From assembly GCA_021463345.1 (NCBI GenBank), contig JAJTYM010000004.1:51115-115114 (forward strand): a stretch of DNA of 64,000 nt, read 5' to 3'. A model generated the notes under the pieces. That model was not told the DNA's origin. It made no database searches and worked only from the letters and a program-made list of their open reading frames with translations. This DNA is from Pseudobdellovibrionaceae bacterium. GTDB lineage: Bacteria; Bdellovibrionota; Bdellovibrionia; Bdellovibrionales; JAMPXM01. Shown in pieces: positions 1 to 8,401 of this stretch (position 1 is its first letter; each line of letters opens with the position of its first letter). Position numbers and translations under genes: made by a program.

Positions 1-176
1 ACTTCGATATTGCCTTTGCTGGTTTCGATCACCACGACGGGGCGTTGAGGGGTCGTCATTTTGCTTTTCGCTCCTTCTTTTTTCTTTTCGGTTTTGGCGG
101 CTGCCGCGGGGTGAATGGACAGGGTCAGGGCGAGGCCGGCGGCGAGGGTCAGGGCGGCGCTGCGGAACAAACTCAC
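1..176 (-). CDS. Secreted cyclophilin-type peptidyl-prolyl isomerase, N-terminal fragment
   Basis: The gene runs off the left edge, so only the first 58 codons are visible. It starts at GTG 174-176 with an AAGGAG seven bases upstream (184-189). Residues 5-22 are a hydrophobic signal segment (AALTLAAGLALTLS) followed by an Ala-rich cleavage-like region and a Lys/Glu-rich linker. The last visible residues, PVVVIETSKGNIEV, match the first strand of cyclophilin-type peptidyl-prolyl cis-trans isomerases, where a 'TSKGxI' turn is typical. Periplasmic proline isomerisation is therefore the likely role. An in-frame ATG at 57-59 would give a cytoplasmic form, but the signal peptide and the better ribosome site favour GTG. 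The catalytic core lies outside the window, so the family call rests on 14 residues. Confidence 0.6.
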   Translation of the reverse strand, partial: MSLFRSAALTLAAGLALTLSIHPAAAAKTEKKKEGAKSKMTTPQRPVVVIETSKGNIE

Positions 177-265
177 GGGTTTTCTCCTTCCGGGATTGCG
201 GCTGGAGTTCGTCCTCGATGACGGCCGATGCCCCACGCCTCGATCCGCGATCGTATGAAATCGCT

Positions 266-295
266 TTGAAAAAGCAAGTCTTAAGACCTTACAAT
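266..295 (+). promoter_or_regulatory. Predicted sigma70 promoter for the acyl-CoA dehydrogenase, with a palindrome in the spacer
   Basis: TTGAAA (266-271) and TACAAT (290-295) are separated by 18 bp. The spacer holds the perfect 10-bp palindrome GTCTTAAGAC (278-287), placed where a repressor would block RNA polymerase. Transcription would start near 302, giving a very short leader before the GGAGG-type ribosome site (305-309). Confidence 0.5.
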
Positions 296-318
296 CGACC
301 ATCTGGAGGCGTGCGGCG

Positions 319-2001
319 ATGGACGAGTTTTATCAGGAAGGCCCCGCGTTGAAGAATCAGTACGAAGCCGATTTTTTGTTGCGGCATTATTTGCGGTTCC
401 GCCTGCCCGCCGACGTCGTCGGCGAGATCGAGCCGGGCCTCCTCAGCTTCGGGGACCGCGTCGTCGGTGACGTGCTCGCGATGGCGCTCGAGGCCGAGGC
501 CTCGCCGCCGCGGCACGTGCCGTTCGATCCCTGGGGCCGGCGCATCGACTCGATCGAGGTTTCTCCGGGCTGGGACGGGCTCAACCGCGTTTCGGCCGAA
601 GAGGGGCTGGTCGCGATCGGTTACGAGCGCGCGCAGGGAGCTTATTCACGCCTTCATCAGCTCGCCAAACTCTATCTGTTCCACCCATCGAGCGCGTTGT
701 ATTCATGCCCGTTGGCGATGACCGACGGCGCGGCCCGCGCCATCGAGCTGCACGGGGACGAGGAACTGAGGGCCGGAGCCTTCAAAAACCTCACGTCGCG
801 CAACCCGCAGCGGTTTTGGACCTCGGGCCAATGGATGACCGAGCGCGCTGGCGGTTCCGACGTGAGCGGGACGACGACGGTCGCCAGGATGACGGATGGC
901 GAATGGCGGCTCTACGGCGGGAAGTGGTTCACGTCGGCCCCGACGTCGCAGATGGCGATGGCGCTCGCCAGGATCGACGGCGCGGCGTCCGGCGGCAAAG
1001 GCCTTTCGATGTTCTGCATCGAGGCGCGGGACAGGGACGGGCGGCTGCGCGGGATCGAGGTCGACCGCCTCAAGGACAAACTGGGCACGAGAGCGCTGCC
1101 GACGGCCGAGATCCGCTTGGCCGGGGCGCCCGCGCGGCTCGTCGGCGGGCCGGGGGGCGGGGTCCTCAAGGCCGCTCCGATCCTCAAGATCGCGCGGCTC
1201 TACAATTCGGTCTGCGCCACCGCGCACTTCAACCGCGCGCTGGTGCTCGTCAAGGACTACGCGCGCAAGCGCCGCGCCTTCGGCCGCGCGATCGCCGAGC
1301 AGCCGCTGCATCTGCAGACGCTCGCGCAGCTGCAGATCGAATTCGAAGGCTGCTTTCACCTCGCGTTCCACATGGCGTGCTTGCTCGGCAAGGAGGAGAC
1401 CGGCGAGGCGACGGCTGAAGAAGCGGCGGTCAGCCGCTTGCTCTCGCCGATCGTGAAGATGTGGACCGCCAAGCAGGCCGTCGCCGGGACCAGCGAGGTC
1501 CTCGAGGCGTTCGGCGGCGCGGGCTACGTCGAGGACACGGGATTGCCCAGGCTCCTGCGCGACGCCCAGGTTTTTCCGATCTGGGAGGGGACGACCAACG
1601 TCCTGGCGCTCGACGTGCTGCGCGCGCTCGCCAAAGATTCGTCTTTCGAGGCTTTCGCGAGGGATGTCGAGAGGCGCTTGGGCGCGGTGACCGTCGAGTC
1701 GCTCGGCGGCGACGCGGGGCGGGTGCGCGCGGCGTTGTCGAAGGTCGCCGGTTACCTTAAGAAAGCCGACCCCAAGGGCACCGATTTCTCGCAGGCGGCC
1801 GCTCGTCAACTGGCCTTCTCCCTCGGGCAGGTTTTCATCGCGAGCTTGATGCTGGAGTTCGCTCAATGGTGCGTCGGGCGCAAGCAGCGGCCGTCAGCCG
1901 AAGAAGTGGCTCGCCGATTCTGCGCGCGCGAGCTCGCGCCGCTGATCCAGCCGGATGAGGCCTACCGATCCGCGACTGAACGAATCGTTTGGGGCGTCTG
2001 A
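319..2001 (+). CDS. AidB-like acyl-CoA dehydrogenase
   Basis: A 560-residue flavoprotein of the acyl-CoA dehydrogenase superfamily, in the long AidB/ACAD11-like branch. The middle domain carries MTERAGGSDVSGTTT (about residues 174-188), the flavin-contact motif typical of AidB. The C-terminal helical domain has RRAFGRAIAEQPL and then AGTSEVLEAFGGAGYVEDTGLP and IWEGTTNVLALDVLRAL, which correspond to the segments shaping the active site and CoA/FAD contacts. The length fits AidB (about 540) rather than short-chain dehydrogenases (about 380). A GGAGG site lies nine bases before ATG 319. Neither neighbour is part of an obvious fatty-acid operon. Substrate is unknown: isovaleryl-CoA-like oxidation or an alkylation-stress role are both described for the family. 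Confidence 0.88.
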   Translation: MDEFYQEGPALKNQYEADFLLRHYLRFRLPADVVGEIEPGLLSFGDRVVGDVLAMALEAEASPPRHVPFDPWGRRIDSIEVSPGWDGLNRVSAEEGLVAIGYERAQGAYSRLHQLAKLYLFHPSSALYSCPLAMTDGAARAIELHGDEELRAGAFKNLTSRNPQRFWTSGQWMTERAGGSDVSGTTTVARMTDGEWRLYGGKWFTSAPTSQMAMALARIDGAASGGKGLSMFCIEARDRDGRLRGIEVDRLKDKLGTRALPTAEIRLAGAPARLVGGPGGGVLKAAPILKIARLYNSVCATAHFNRALVLVKDYARKRRAFGRAIAEQPLHLQTLAQLQIEFEGCFHLAFHMACLLGKEETGEATAEEAAVSRLLSPIVKMWTAKQAVAGTSEVLEAFGGAGYVEDTGLPRLLRDAQVFPIWEGTTNVLALDVLRALAKDSSFEAFARDVERRLGAVTVESLGGDAGRVRAALSKVAGYLKKADPKGTDFSQAAARQLAFSLGQVFIASLMLEFAQWCVGRKQRPSAEEVARRFCARELAPLIQPDEAYRSATERIVWGV

Positions 2002-2039
2002 CGGAACGCCCGGCGCCCCGTCAAGCGCCTTATCGGGCG

Positions 2040-2067
2040 GGTGTCGGAATTCCGACGCCGTTCTTTT
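2040..2067 (+). terminator. Possible rho-independent terminator after the acyl-CoA dehydrogenase
   Basis: An 8-bp stem (one G-T wobble) built on the palindrome GTCGGAATTCCGAC (2043-2056) has loop AATT and is followed by TTCTTTT. It lies 39 bases after the dehydrogenase stop. The T tract is imperfect. Confidence 0.45.
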
Positions 2068-2085
2068 GACTTTTTCGAGGCTTCG

Positions 2086-2120
2086 GTCAAAATTTTGACG
2101 GCTTCAAGTTGTTCTTGAAG
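2086..2120. repeat. Two adjacent inverted repeats in the 3' intergenic region
   Basis: GTCAAAATTTTGAC (2086-2099) is a perfect 14-bp palindrome. CTTCAAG (2102-2108) and CTTGAAG (2114-2120) form a 7-bp stem with a 5-base loop. They lie between two convergent genes. The second hairpin could terminate the minus-strand zinc-ribbon gene that ends at 2138. Confidence 0.5.
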
Positions 2121-2137
2121 TTTCCTCTGGGCACGGC

Positions 2138-2347
2138 TCAGTGGAGTTCGTGCTCGACGGAGCGGGTGCAGACATCGCATTGCGGGCAGTGAGCCACTTC
2201 TTTCACTTTGCATCCGTTCCTGTCGATTTTATGGTCTATTTTGAGTTCGGTTTCGCACATCGGGCAGGTGGCGTGCTCGGTGAGATAGCGCTTTTGATGA
2301 GGGGGCAGCGCGATGGGTTCCTGGTGTGCGGTTTTGAGAGTGTCCAT
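2138..2347 (-). CDS. Small zinc-ribbon protein
   Basis: A 69-residue protein of unknown function. It has a CPMC pair (about residues 28-31), a central Cys in NGCKVKE, and CPQC plus a nearby Cys (about 54-59), an arrangement expected to bind one zinc ion. The ATG is preceded by a strong GGAGG (ACGGAGGAAGCGC), which supports it as a real gene despite its length. It is divergent from the ABC-F gene, with an inverted repeat (2401-2421) between them. Zinc binding is inferred from Cys spacing only; nucleic-acid or protein contact are the usual roles of such ribbons. Confidence 0.68.
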   Translation of the reverse strand: MDTLKTAHQEPIALPPHQKRYLTEHATCPMCETELKIDHKIDRNGCKVKEVAHCPQCDVCTRSVEHELH

Positions 2348-2400
2348 GCGCTTCCTCCGTGAGTTCTCGGGCTCGTGAGTCCGTGAGCCGGCGGACCGGC

Positions 2401-2421
2401 GAGTCGAACGAGATTCGACTC
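2401..2421. promoter_or_regulatory. Inverted repeat between divergent genes, possible operator
   Basis: GAGTCGAA (2401-2408) and TTCGACTC (2414-2421) are perfect 8-bp arms with a 5-base spacer. They lie between the divergent starts at 2347 and 2474, a normal place for a dimeric regulator. No -10/-35 pair is convincing nearby. Confidence 0.35.
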
Positions 2422-2473
2422 AGAAATTGAATTCTGCAAACACGATTATGCAAACACGGTTCCACGCCTGGCC

Positions 2474-4324
2474 ATGGGTGGAACGGGGGATAAGGTCTTG
2501 GCGAATCTTCTGCAACTTCAGGGCGGCGCGAAACACTTCGGAGCGCGCACGCTGTTCCACGACGCCTCGTTCGCGATCAATGACGGTGAGCACGTCGGAG
2601 TCATCGGGCCCAACGGCGCCGGCAAGTCGACGCTGTTCAAAATTCTCATCGGGCAGGAAGGGCTGGATGAAGGCCGGATCACGCGCGTGAACGGCTTGCG
2701 CGTGGGCTATCTCGCGCAAGAGGACCATTGGTCGCGGGAAACGACGGTCGAGGGTTATTTGACCGGTTTGCTCACGCCGCTCTGGGAGTTGCGCGCGTTC
2801 GGCAAGCGCATGGGCCTGGATGAAGCGCTTTTCGCCAAACCGATCGCCGGCCTCAGCGGCGGATACCGCATGCGGGTGAAGCTGCTCCACCTGCTGGGCA
2901 CGGAACCGGACCTGATGCTCCTCGACGAGCCGACCAATTACCTGGACCTCGAAACGCTCCTGGTCCTGGAGGATTTCCTGCTCGGGTTCAAGGGAGCGTT
3001 CCTGCTGATCTCGCACGATCGGGAATTCCTGCGACGGACGACCGATCACATCCTGGAAGTCGAAGCCGGTGAGATCACGAAGTATCCGGGGAACATCGAC
3101 GATTACTTCGAGCAGAAAGCGCTGCTGCGGGAACAGCTCGAAAAGCGGGCGCTTTCGCTCGCCGCCCGCCGCGCGGAGGTCCTGGACTTCGCCGCCCGGT
3201 TCGGGGCCAAGGCGACCAAAGCCCGGCAGGTCCAGTCGCGGCTGAGATCGCTCGAGCGGATGGAGGCCATCGAGGTGAGGCCGGTGGCCGTCGGCACGCG
3301 TATCCGCCTGCCCGAGCCGGAGCCGACGGGCAAGTCGGTGCTCTCGATCGAACGGGCCGATCTCGGGTACGGAGCGCGCGTCGTCCTGGGCGGACTGCGG
3401 TTCGAACTCAACCGCGGCGACCACCTCGGCGTGGTCGGCGTCAACGGCGCAGGCAAATCCACTTTATTGAAATCGCTCGCCGGGGAGCTCGCGCCGCTCG
3501 CGGGCGAGGTTCGGCGCGGCTTGCGTGCCGAGGTCGCCTATTTTGCGCAGCACGTCGCGGAGCGGCTGCGGCCCCAGGAGACGGTGATCGACGAGATGGG
3601 GCGCTTCGCCGCCAAAGGAGTCACCCGCCAGGAGATCCTCGATCTCGCCGGATCGCTTCTGTTCTCGGGGGACGACGCGCGGAAAAAAATAGCTGTGCTT
3701 TCGGGCGGCGAGAAAAGCCGGGTCGCGCTCGGCCAGGTGCTGCTGCGCAAGGCGTCCTGCCTCCTCCTGGACGAGCCGACCAACCACCTCGATTTCCACA
3801 CGGTCGAGGCGTTGACCCAGGCGCTGCGCGCGTATCCGGGGAGCGTCGTGGTCGTCAGCCACGACCGCGGTTTCATGAGCCGGGTCGCCACGAAGATCCT
3901 CGAGATCCGCGCGGGCCGCGCCGACTACTACCCGGGGACTTACGATGAGTACGTCTGGAGCGCGCAGAAGGGCGTGATGGCGCGGGCCGCGCCGGCCCCC
4001 TCGGGCGGAACGGGCGTTGCCGCGGGGCCGACCGCGGAGTCGAAGTTCAATTTCAAGGAGCGAAAGAAAGCCTGGGAGCGCGAACTCAAGCAGATCGAAA
4101 AGGACCTGCAAAGGATCGAGAGGGACGTCGACGCGTTGAAAGCCGAGATCGAGCGGCGCGGAGCCGATCTGCCGGCCAAATCCGGGGCCGCCGCCGCGGA
4201 CGAGGCCAAAGAGCTCGGGCTCGCGCAGGCGCGCCTCGACGGGCTCGAAGCCGAATGGTTGGGGAAGCTCGAGGCGCGCGAGGATCTCATGGGGCGGGTC
4301 GCCGGTCTGCGTTCCGCAGATTGA
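2474..4324 (+). CDS. ABC-F family ATPase (Uup/EttA-like)
   Basis: Two ABC ATPase domains lie in one 616-residue chain without membrane segments, the ABC-F layout. Domain 1 has Walker A GPNGAGKST (45-53), signature LSGGY (127-131) and Walker B LLDEPTNYLD (149-158). Domain 2 has Walker A GVNGAGKST, signature LSGGE and LLDEPTNHLD. A charged linker sits between them, and the C-terminal 80-90 residues are a Lys/Glu-rich coiled coil like that of Uup. ABC-F proteins act on the ribosome E site or in ribosome assembly or antibiotic protection; which role applies here cannot be told. The start may instead be TTG 2498, which has GGGGGA ahead of it and begins LANLLQLQ. The 3' end overlaps the convergent transglutaminase gene by 38 bp. 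Confidence 0.9.
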   Translation: MGGTGDKVLANLLQLQGGAKHFGARTLFHDASFAINDGEHVGVIGPNGAGKSTLFKILIGQEGLDEGRITRVNGLRVGYLAQEDHWSRETTVEGYLTGLLTPLWELRAFGKRMGLDEALFAKPIAGLSGGYRMRVKLLHLLGTEPDLMLLDEPTNYLDLETLLVLEDFLLGFKGAFLLISHDREFLRRTTDHILEVEAGEITKYPGNIDDYFEQKALLREQLEKRALSLAARRAEVLDFAARFGAKATKARQVQSRLRSLERMEAIEVRPVAVGTRIRLPEPEPTGKSVLSIERADLGYGARVVLGGLRFELNRGDHLGVVGVNGAGKSTLLKSLAGELAPLAGEVRRGLRAEVAYFAQHVAERLRPQETVIDEMGRFAAKGVTRQEILDLAGSLLFSGDDARKKIAVLSGGEKSRVALGQVLLRKASCLLLDEPTNHLDFHTVEALTQALRAYPGSVVVVSHDRGFMSRVATKILEIRAGRADYYPGTYDEYVWSAQKGVMARAAPAPSGGTGVAAGPTAESKFNFKERKKAWERELKQIEKDLQRIERDVDALKAEIERRGADLPAKSGAAAADEAKELGLAQARLDGLEAEWLGKLEAREDLMGRVAGLRSAD

Positions 4325-6341
4325 ACGCGGCGGAGCGTTTGCGGAACGCCTTGGCGCGCTTGCGGGTCTCGCCCGGGTCCGTCGCCGCGCGCCCGTAGCG
4401 GAGGGCGATGAATTCGGCCGTGAGCGCTTCGATTTCCCGCGACTGCCCGGGGCGCGCTCGGCTCAAGCGGCGCGCGAAGGCGAGCGGCCCTTCCGTCGCC
4501 GCGCGCGGGAGTCCGGCCGCTTCGCATCGCGCGCAGAAACGATGGTAGCCGTCGAGCAGCGGGTCTTCGCGTTTCGCTTGGAAGCGCAGGATCGCCTGCA
4601 GGGCGATCGCGAACAGGAGCAGACCCACTCCCACCCAGAGGAAAAAGATCCAGCGGCTGGCTCCGCCGAGGCCGAGCTTGGCGAGCAGTTCTTGCTGGTA
4701 CTGGAAGTCGTATTTCAGCAGGAAGTTGTTCCAGCGGCTGGCGGCGGCGTCCCATGCCAGGCGCGCGCGCCACGTCCAGCGCGTCGCCCAACCGCGGCCG
4801 TACCCGCTTCGGATCATGTCCGCGGAAAGGCCGTCGCGCAATTGGTTCGGTTCGACGAGATTGAAGTCGCCGCCGCCGCGGATGCGCAGGGGCGCGATGG
4901 TGGCGGTGGGATCGACCCTCCGCCAGTGGCCGGCGCTCTCGTCCCAGACCTCGGACCACGCGTGGGCGTCGAGGTTGCGGACGATGAGGTAACGGCCGAA
5001 GCCGTTGTAGACGCCGCCCTGGAAGCCGACGACCACCCGGGCCGGCACGCGCATCAGGCGCATGAGCGAGGAGAACGAGGCCGCGAAGTGCTCGCAGAAG
5101 CCCACTTTGGTTTCGAAGAGGAATTCGGAGAGCCGTCCCGTTTTGAGCGCGCCGGGCTCGCGGGTGTAGCGGAACCCCTCGTCGTCGAAGAATTTCAGCA
5201 CGCGGTCCGCGCGCGCGCGCGCGCTGCCGTCGGTCTCGCTGTCGAGCCTCGCGGCGAGCTCGGTCACGTCCTGGCCGACGTCGGGCGGCAATTGGGTGTA
5301 GGCGCGCCGCTCCTCCTCGGACAGGCTTTGCGCGGGATGCTCGGACGAGGAGAAGGCCTCGTAGAGCACGCGCGCGCCGACGTCTTTGGCGGTTTCGAAA
5401 ACCCATCCCGGCCGCCGCCGTACCTGCGTGTTCTTGACCGGGTCTCCGAATCCGATGTCGCGGGGGACGTCGAGGGCGAAGAGCCATTTTTTGTAATTCG
5501 GCTCGAGGACGATTTCCTGGACGACCGAGCGCCCCTGGTTCCTGCGGGCCGTTTCACCCAAGCGGCTGGGTTTCGGCTCCCTGCCCTCGCGGGACCAGCG
5601 CAGGCCGCCCTCTGAAACGTGCAGGATCGCCCCGCGCCAGTACATGTCCTCGGGCGACGGCGGCCGCCCGCGAGTGAAGGTCACGCGGAACGCGGGGTCT
5701 TCGGAGCCGATCAGGCGCTCGACGTCGCCTGGACTCATCTCATCCGAGAACCCGGTCAGGGTCGACGGCGGGGCGCTCAGCCTCCAAAACCCGGTGGAGA
5801 AACGCGGGAACGCGACGAACAGGAAGATCCAGACGGGGAGCGAGACGGCCAGCAATCGCATGGCGGGCCGGAACGAACGCGCCGACGCGCGCCGGTCGCG
5901 CTTGTGGATCTGGAACATCAACGACGTGACAAGCAGGACGTCGAGCCCCATGTAGAGCGTCGAAGGCAGGCTTTGCGAGACCAGGAGGTGCGCCATCAAC
6001 AGGAAGTAGCTCGTGAAGACGATGATCATCGCGTCGCGATAGCGGGTGGCTTCGAGCGTCTTCAGGGACGCGAGGTAGACGAGGAGCGCCGTCGCCGGCT
6101 CCTGGCCGAGGATCGTCTGCCATTGGAAGAACACGCCGCCCACTCCGCAGGCGACGAGGAGCGCGCGCAGCCAAGGGGGAGGGAGAGCGACGTTCTTGAA
6201 GAGATGCAGGGACGTCCACAGCAAAAACGTGATCGACGTCGCCGTGACCCACGGCGGGAGTTCGAACGTGTGAGGGATCACGTTGAACCCGACGACGAGG
6301 AGGAGCAGGAGTTGGATCTGTTTACCCGGCGGCGCGGCCAT
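4287..6341 (-). CDS. TgpA-like membrane transglutaminase (DUF3488/transglutaminase core)
   Basis: A 684-residue membrane protein. The N-terminal 170 residues hold about five to six hydrophobic segments (DUF3488-like). A periplasmic region then leads to a transglutaminase fold with the Cys-His-Asp triad: Cys in KVGFCEHFA (residue 416), His in LDAHAWSEVW and Asp in RRVDPTA. A further membrane segment (IFFLWVGVGLLLFAIAL) precedes a cytoplasmic tail of about 110 residues. This matches TgpA of Pseudomonas in order and length. It is the last gene of a moxR-DUF58-tgpA operon and its ATG overlaps the DUF58 gene by 20 bp. The operon is commonly tied to envelope or stress functions; the natural substrate of TgpA-type enzymes is not established. 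Confidence 0.88.
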   Translation of the reverse strand: MAAPPGKQIQLLLLLVVGFNVIPHTFELPPWVTATSITFLLWTSLHLFKNVALPPPWLRALLVACGVGGVFFQWQTILGQEPATALLVYLASLKTLEATRYRDAMIIVFTSYFLLMAHLLVSQSLPSTLYMGLDVLLVTSLMFQIHKRDRRASARSFRPAMRLLAVSLPVWIFLFVAFPRFSTGFWRLSAPPSTLTGFSDEMSPGDVERLIGSEDPAFRVTFTRGRPPSPEDMYWRGAILHVSEGGLRWSREGREPKPSRLGETARRNQGRSVVQEIVLEPNYKKWLFALDVPRDIGFGDPVKNTQVRRRPGWVFETAKDVGARVLYEAFSSSEHPAQSLSEEERRAYTQLPPDVGQDVTELAARLDSETDGSARARADRVLKFFDDEGFRYTREPGALKTGRLSEFLFETKVGFCEHFAASFSSLMRLMRVPARVVVGFQGGVYNGFGRYLIVRNLDAHAWSEVWDESAGHWRRVDPTATIAPLRIRGGGDFNLVEPNQLRDGLSADMIRSGYGRGWATRWTWRARLAWDAAASRWNNFLLKYDFQYQQELLAKLGLGGASRWIFFLWVGVGLLLFAIALQAILRFQAKREDPLLDGYHRFCARCEAAGLPRAATEGPLAFARRLSRARPGQSREIEALTAEFIALRYGRAATDPGETRKRAKAFRKRSAAFNLRNADRRPAP

Positions 6342-7245
6342 TGTCGTCGTCCTTCGGGAAAAGGGCCAGTTCTTCCATGCAGCGCTCGTAGTGGCGGTGA
6401 TCGTCGCGGGCCGGCACGAGCGAGTGGGGCAGTCGGAGCGCGTAGGTCAGGCGCTGCCGCTTGGCGAGTTCGACCCAGGCCGCGAGTTGCGAAAGCCGCG
6501 CCTCGCGGTCGAGGCCGTGGAGATGGTCGTAGTCGAAAACGACGGCCGCCGGATCGCCCTCGTCGAATTCCTTGACCAGAAGCGGGCGTCCGCGGGCGAA
6601 CGCCTTCCAATCGATCCGGCGCGCCGGGTCGCCGGGTCGGTACTCGCGATGCCCGTGGAAGTCGTCGCCTCCTCGGGCGGCGCGGGCCCTCGGCCCGTCA
6701 GCCGAATCGAGTTCGGTCTCCGGCAGCGGCCGGTCGCCTTTGGGGGTCGGATAGACGAGATACGTCTCCTCGCGGCTGAAGTGGGTCCATGCGTAAAACA
6801 GGCCGACCGGGAACACGGTCGACACCTTCAGGCTCCGGAGCGGGTAGCGGCCCCTCGTTCCCGCGCGGTACGCGCTTTTGAGGCGCAGGACCGATCGGGC
6901 GGGGAGCGGTTGGAGGTTCTCCGTCTCGCGCTCGAATTTCAGGCGGCGCGGGCGCACCTCGAGGTTGAAGCGCGTGTCGTTGCCGGCGTTCTCGAGCGCC
7001 GTGACCAGCGTGATCGTGGCCCCGGCGAACCCGGGCTCGGCGCTCACCCCTTGAATACGGACGTTTTTGAGGTTGTTATGGGTCTGGATCATCGCGACGA
7101 GGGCGATCGCCAGCAGGAAAAACGCGAGCATGTTGACCAAGTTGTTGGCGTAGGTCGCTCCGACGAGCAGCATGACGACGATGCCGGCGAAGAACACGAA
7201 GCCGAAGCGGGTCGGGATGATGTAGATCTTGCCGTCGCGGCCCAT
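6322..7245 (-). CDS. DUF58 domain membrane protein
   Basis: A 307-residue protein with two adjacent N-terminal membrane segments (about residues 14-30 and 34-50) and a C-terminal DUF58 region marked by HREYRPGDPARRIDWKAFAR, the family hallmark. DUF58 proteins often resemble von Willebrand A folds and pair with MoxR ATPases. ATG 7245 is chosen because GGAGGGAG lies just ahead of it and the protein begins cleanly with MGRDGKIYIIPTRFG; the open frame extends further upstream but with low-complexity sequence. It sits 41 bp after moxR and overlaps the transglutaminase gene, so the three are co-transcribed. Confidence 0.86.
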   Translation of the reverse strand: MGRDGKIYIIPTRFGFVFFAGIVVMLLVGATYANNLVNMLAFFLLAIALVAMIQTHNNLKNVRIQGVSAEPGFAGATITLVTALENAGNDTRFNLEVRPRRLKFERETENLQPLPARSVLRLKSAYRAGTRGRYPLRSLKVSTVFPVGLFYAWTHFSREETYLVYPTPKGDRPLPETELDSADGPRARAARGGDDFHGHREYRPGDPARRIDWKAFARGRPLLVKEFDEGDPAAVVFDYDHLHGLDREARLSQLAAWVELAKRQRLTYALRLPHSLVPARDDHRHYERCMEELALFPKDDDNGRAAG

Positions 7246-7286
7246 GGGCTCTCCCTCCGGCGCGTCGCTCGACGCGCCAGCAGTCG

Positions 7287-8237
7287 TCAATCGACGCGGA
7301 CTCCGGCGAGAATGTCCTCGGCGAGTTTCTTGCCGGTTTCGCCGCTGAGATCCTCGACGGGATTGAGGCGGTGGCTCATCACGGGGATGCAGACGGCCTG
7401 CACGTCCTCGGGGAGGACCATGTCTCGGCGATCGAGGAACGCCCAGCTTTGCGCGGCCCGAACGAGGCACAGGGCGCCTCGCGGAGAGAGGCCGCGCTGG
7501 CCCGCGCGCAGGCGGCTCTGCTCGACCAGGTCCTGGATGTAGTTGATGATGGCGTCGGAGGCGTGCACGGCGCGGACGCGGCTCTGCAGCTCCAGGAGCT
7601 CGGCCGCGGTGAACATCGGCTCGATTCTCTCGAGCGCGTCGGCGCGGGCTTCGCCGAGCAACAGGCGTTTTTCGGCCTCTCGGCTCGGGTACCCGAGCTC
7701 GATGCGCATCAGGAATCGGTCGAGCTGCGACTCGGGGAGGGGGAACGTGCCGATCTGTTGGCGCGGATTCTGCGTCGCGATCAGGAAGAACGGCCGGGGC
7801 AGATCATGGGTCGCGCCGTCGACGCTGACCTTGTGCTCCTCCATCGCCTGCAGGCAGGCGCTTTGGGTCTTGGGCGTGGCGCGATTGAGCTCGTCGGCGA
7901 GGATCAGCTCAGCGAAGATCGGGCCCGGGTGGAACGCGAACTGACGGCGCTCGGGATCGTAGATCGAGCTGCCGAGGATGTCGGCCGGGAGCAGGTCGTT
8001 GGTGAACTGGATGCGGGACGTGCGCAGTCCCAGCGATTTGGCGAAGACTTTCACGAGCGTCGTTTTGCCGACCCCGGGGATGTCCTCGATGAGCAGGTGG
8101 CCGTCGGCCAGCAGGCAGCACAGCGTCAGCCGGATCTCGCGGTCTTTGTCGAGGATGACCTGGCCGGCCTCCGTGAGGAACCGGTCGAGGCGGGTCTGGA
8201 CGTCTTCGGCGAACGGGGCTGCGCGCGCTAAGGTCAT
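7287..8237 (-). CDS. MoxR-family AAA+ ATPase
   Basis: A 316-residue AAA+ ATPase. The Walker A is EDIPGVGKTT (51-60), Walker B is ELILADELNRA, sensor 1 is IATQNP, and the arginine-finger region is LPESQLDRFLMRIELGYP, all in the usual MoxR order. The C-terminal lid contains the GLSPRGALCLVRAAQSWAFLDRR segment typical of the family. MoxR ATPases are thought to act as chaperones that insert cofactors or assemble complexes, usually with a VWA-type partner; the DUF58 protein encoded next is the likely partner. It is the first gene of the three-gene operon. The ribosome site is weak (GAAGAG about nine bases upstream). Confidence 0.92.
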   Translation of the reverse strand: MTLARAAPFAEDVQTRLDRFLTEAGQVILDKDREIRLTLCCLLADGHLLIEDIPGVGKTTLVKVFAKSLGLRTSRIQFTNDLLPADILGSSIYDPERRQFAFHPGPIFAELILADELNRATPKTQSACLQAMEEHKVSVDGATHDLPRPFFLIATQNPRQQIGTFPLPESQLDRFLMRIELGYPSREAEKRLLLGEARADALERIEPMFTAAELLELQSRVRAVHASDAIINYIQDLVEQSRLRAGQRGLSPRGALCLVRAAQSWAFLDRRDMVLPEDVQAVCIPVMSHRLNPVEDLSGETGKKLAEDILAGVRVD

Positions 8238-8401
8238 GCGCCACTCTTCGGCGATCCGCGCGCCGATTTCAACGGGCTGGGGTCATGGTTCGGCGACATC
8301 TGGACGTCATCGGGACGGGGCGCCGCGCTAACTGCGGGGAGGGGGGCGTGGAGGCGGCATCCCCGACCAGGGGCCTGCCTCGGCCCTGCGCGGGGGAGCG
8401 T

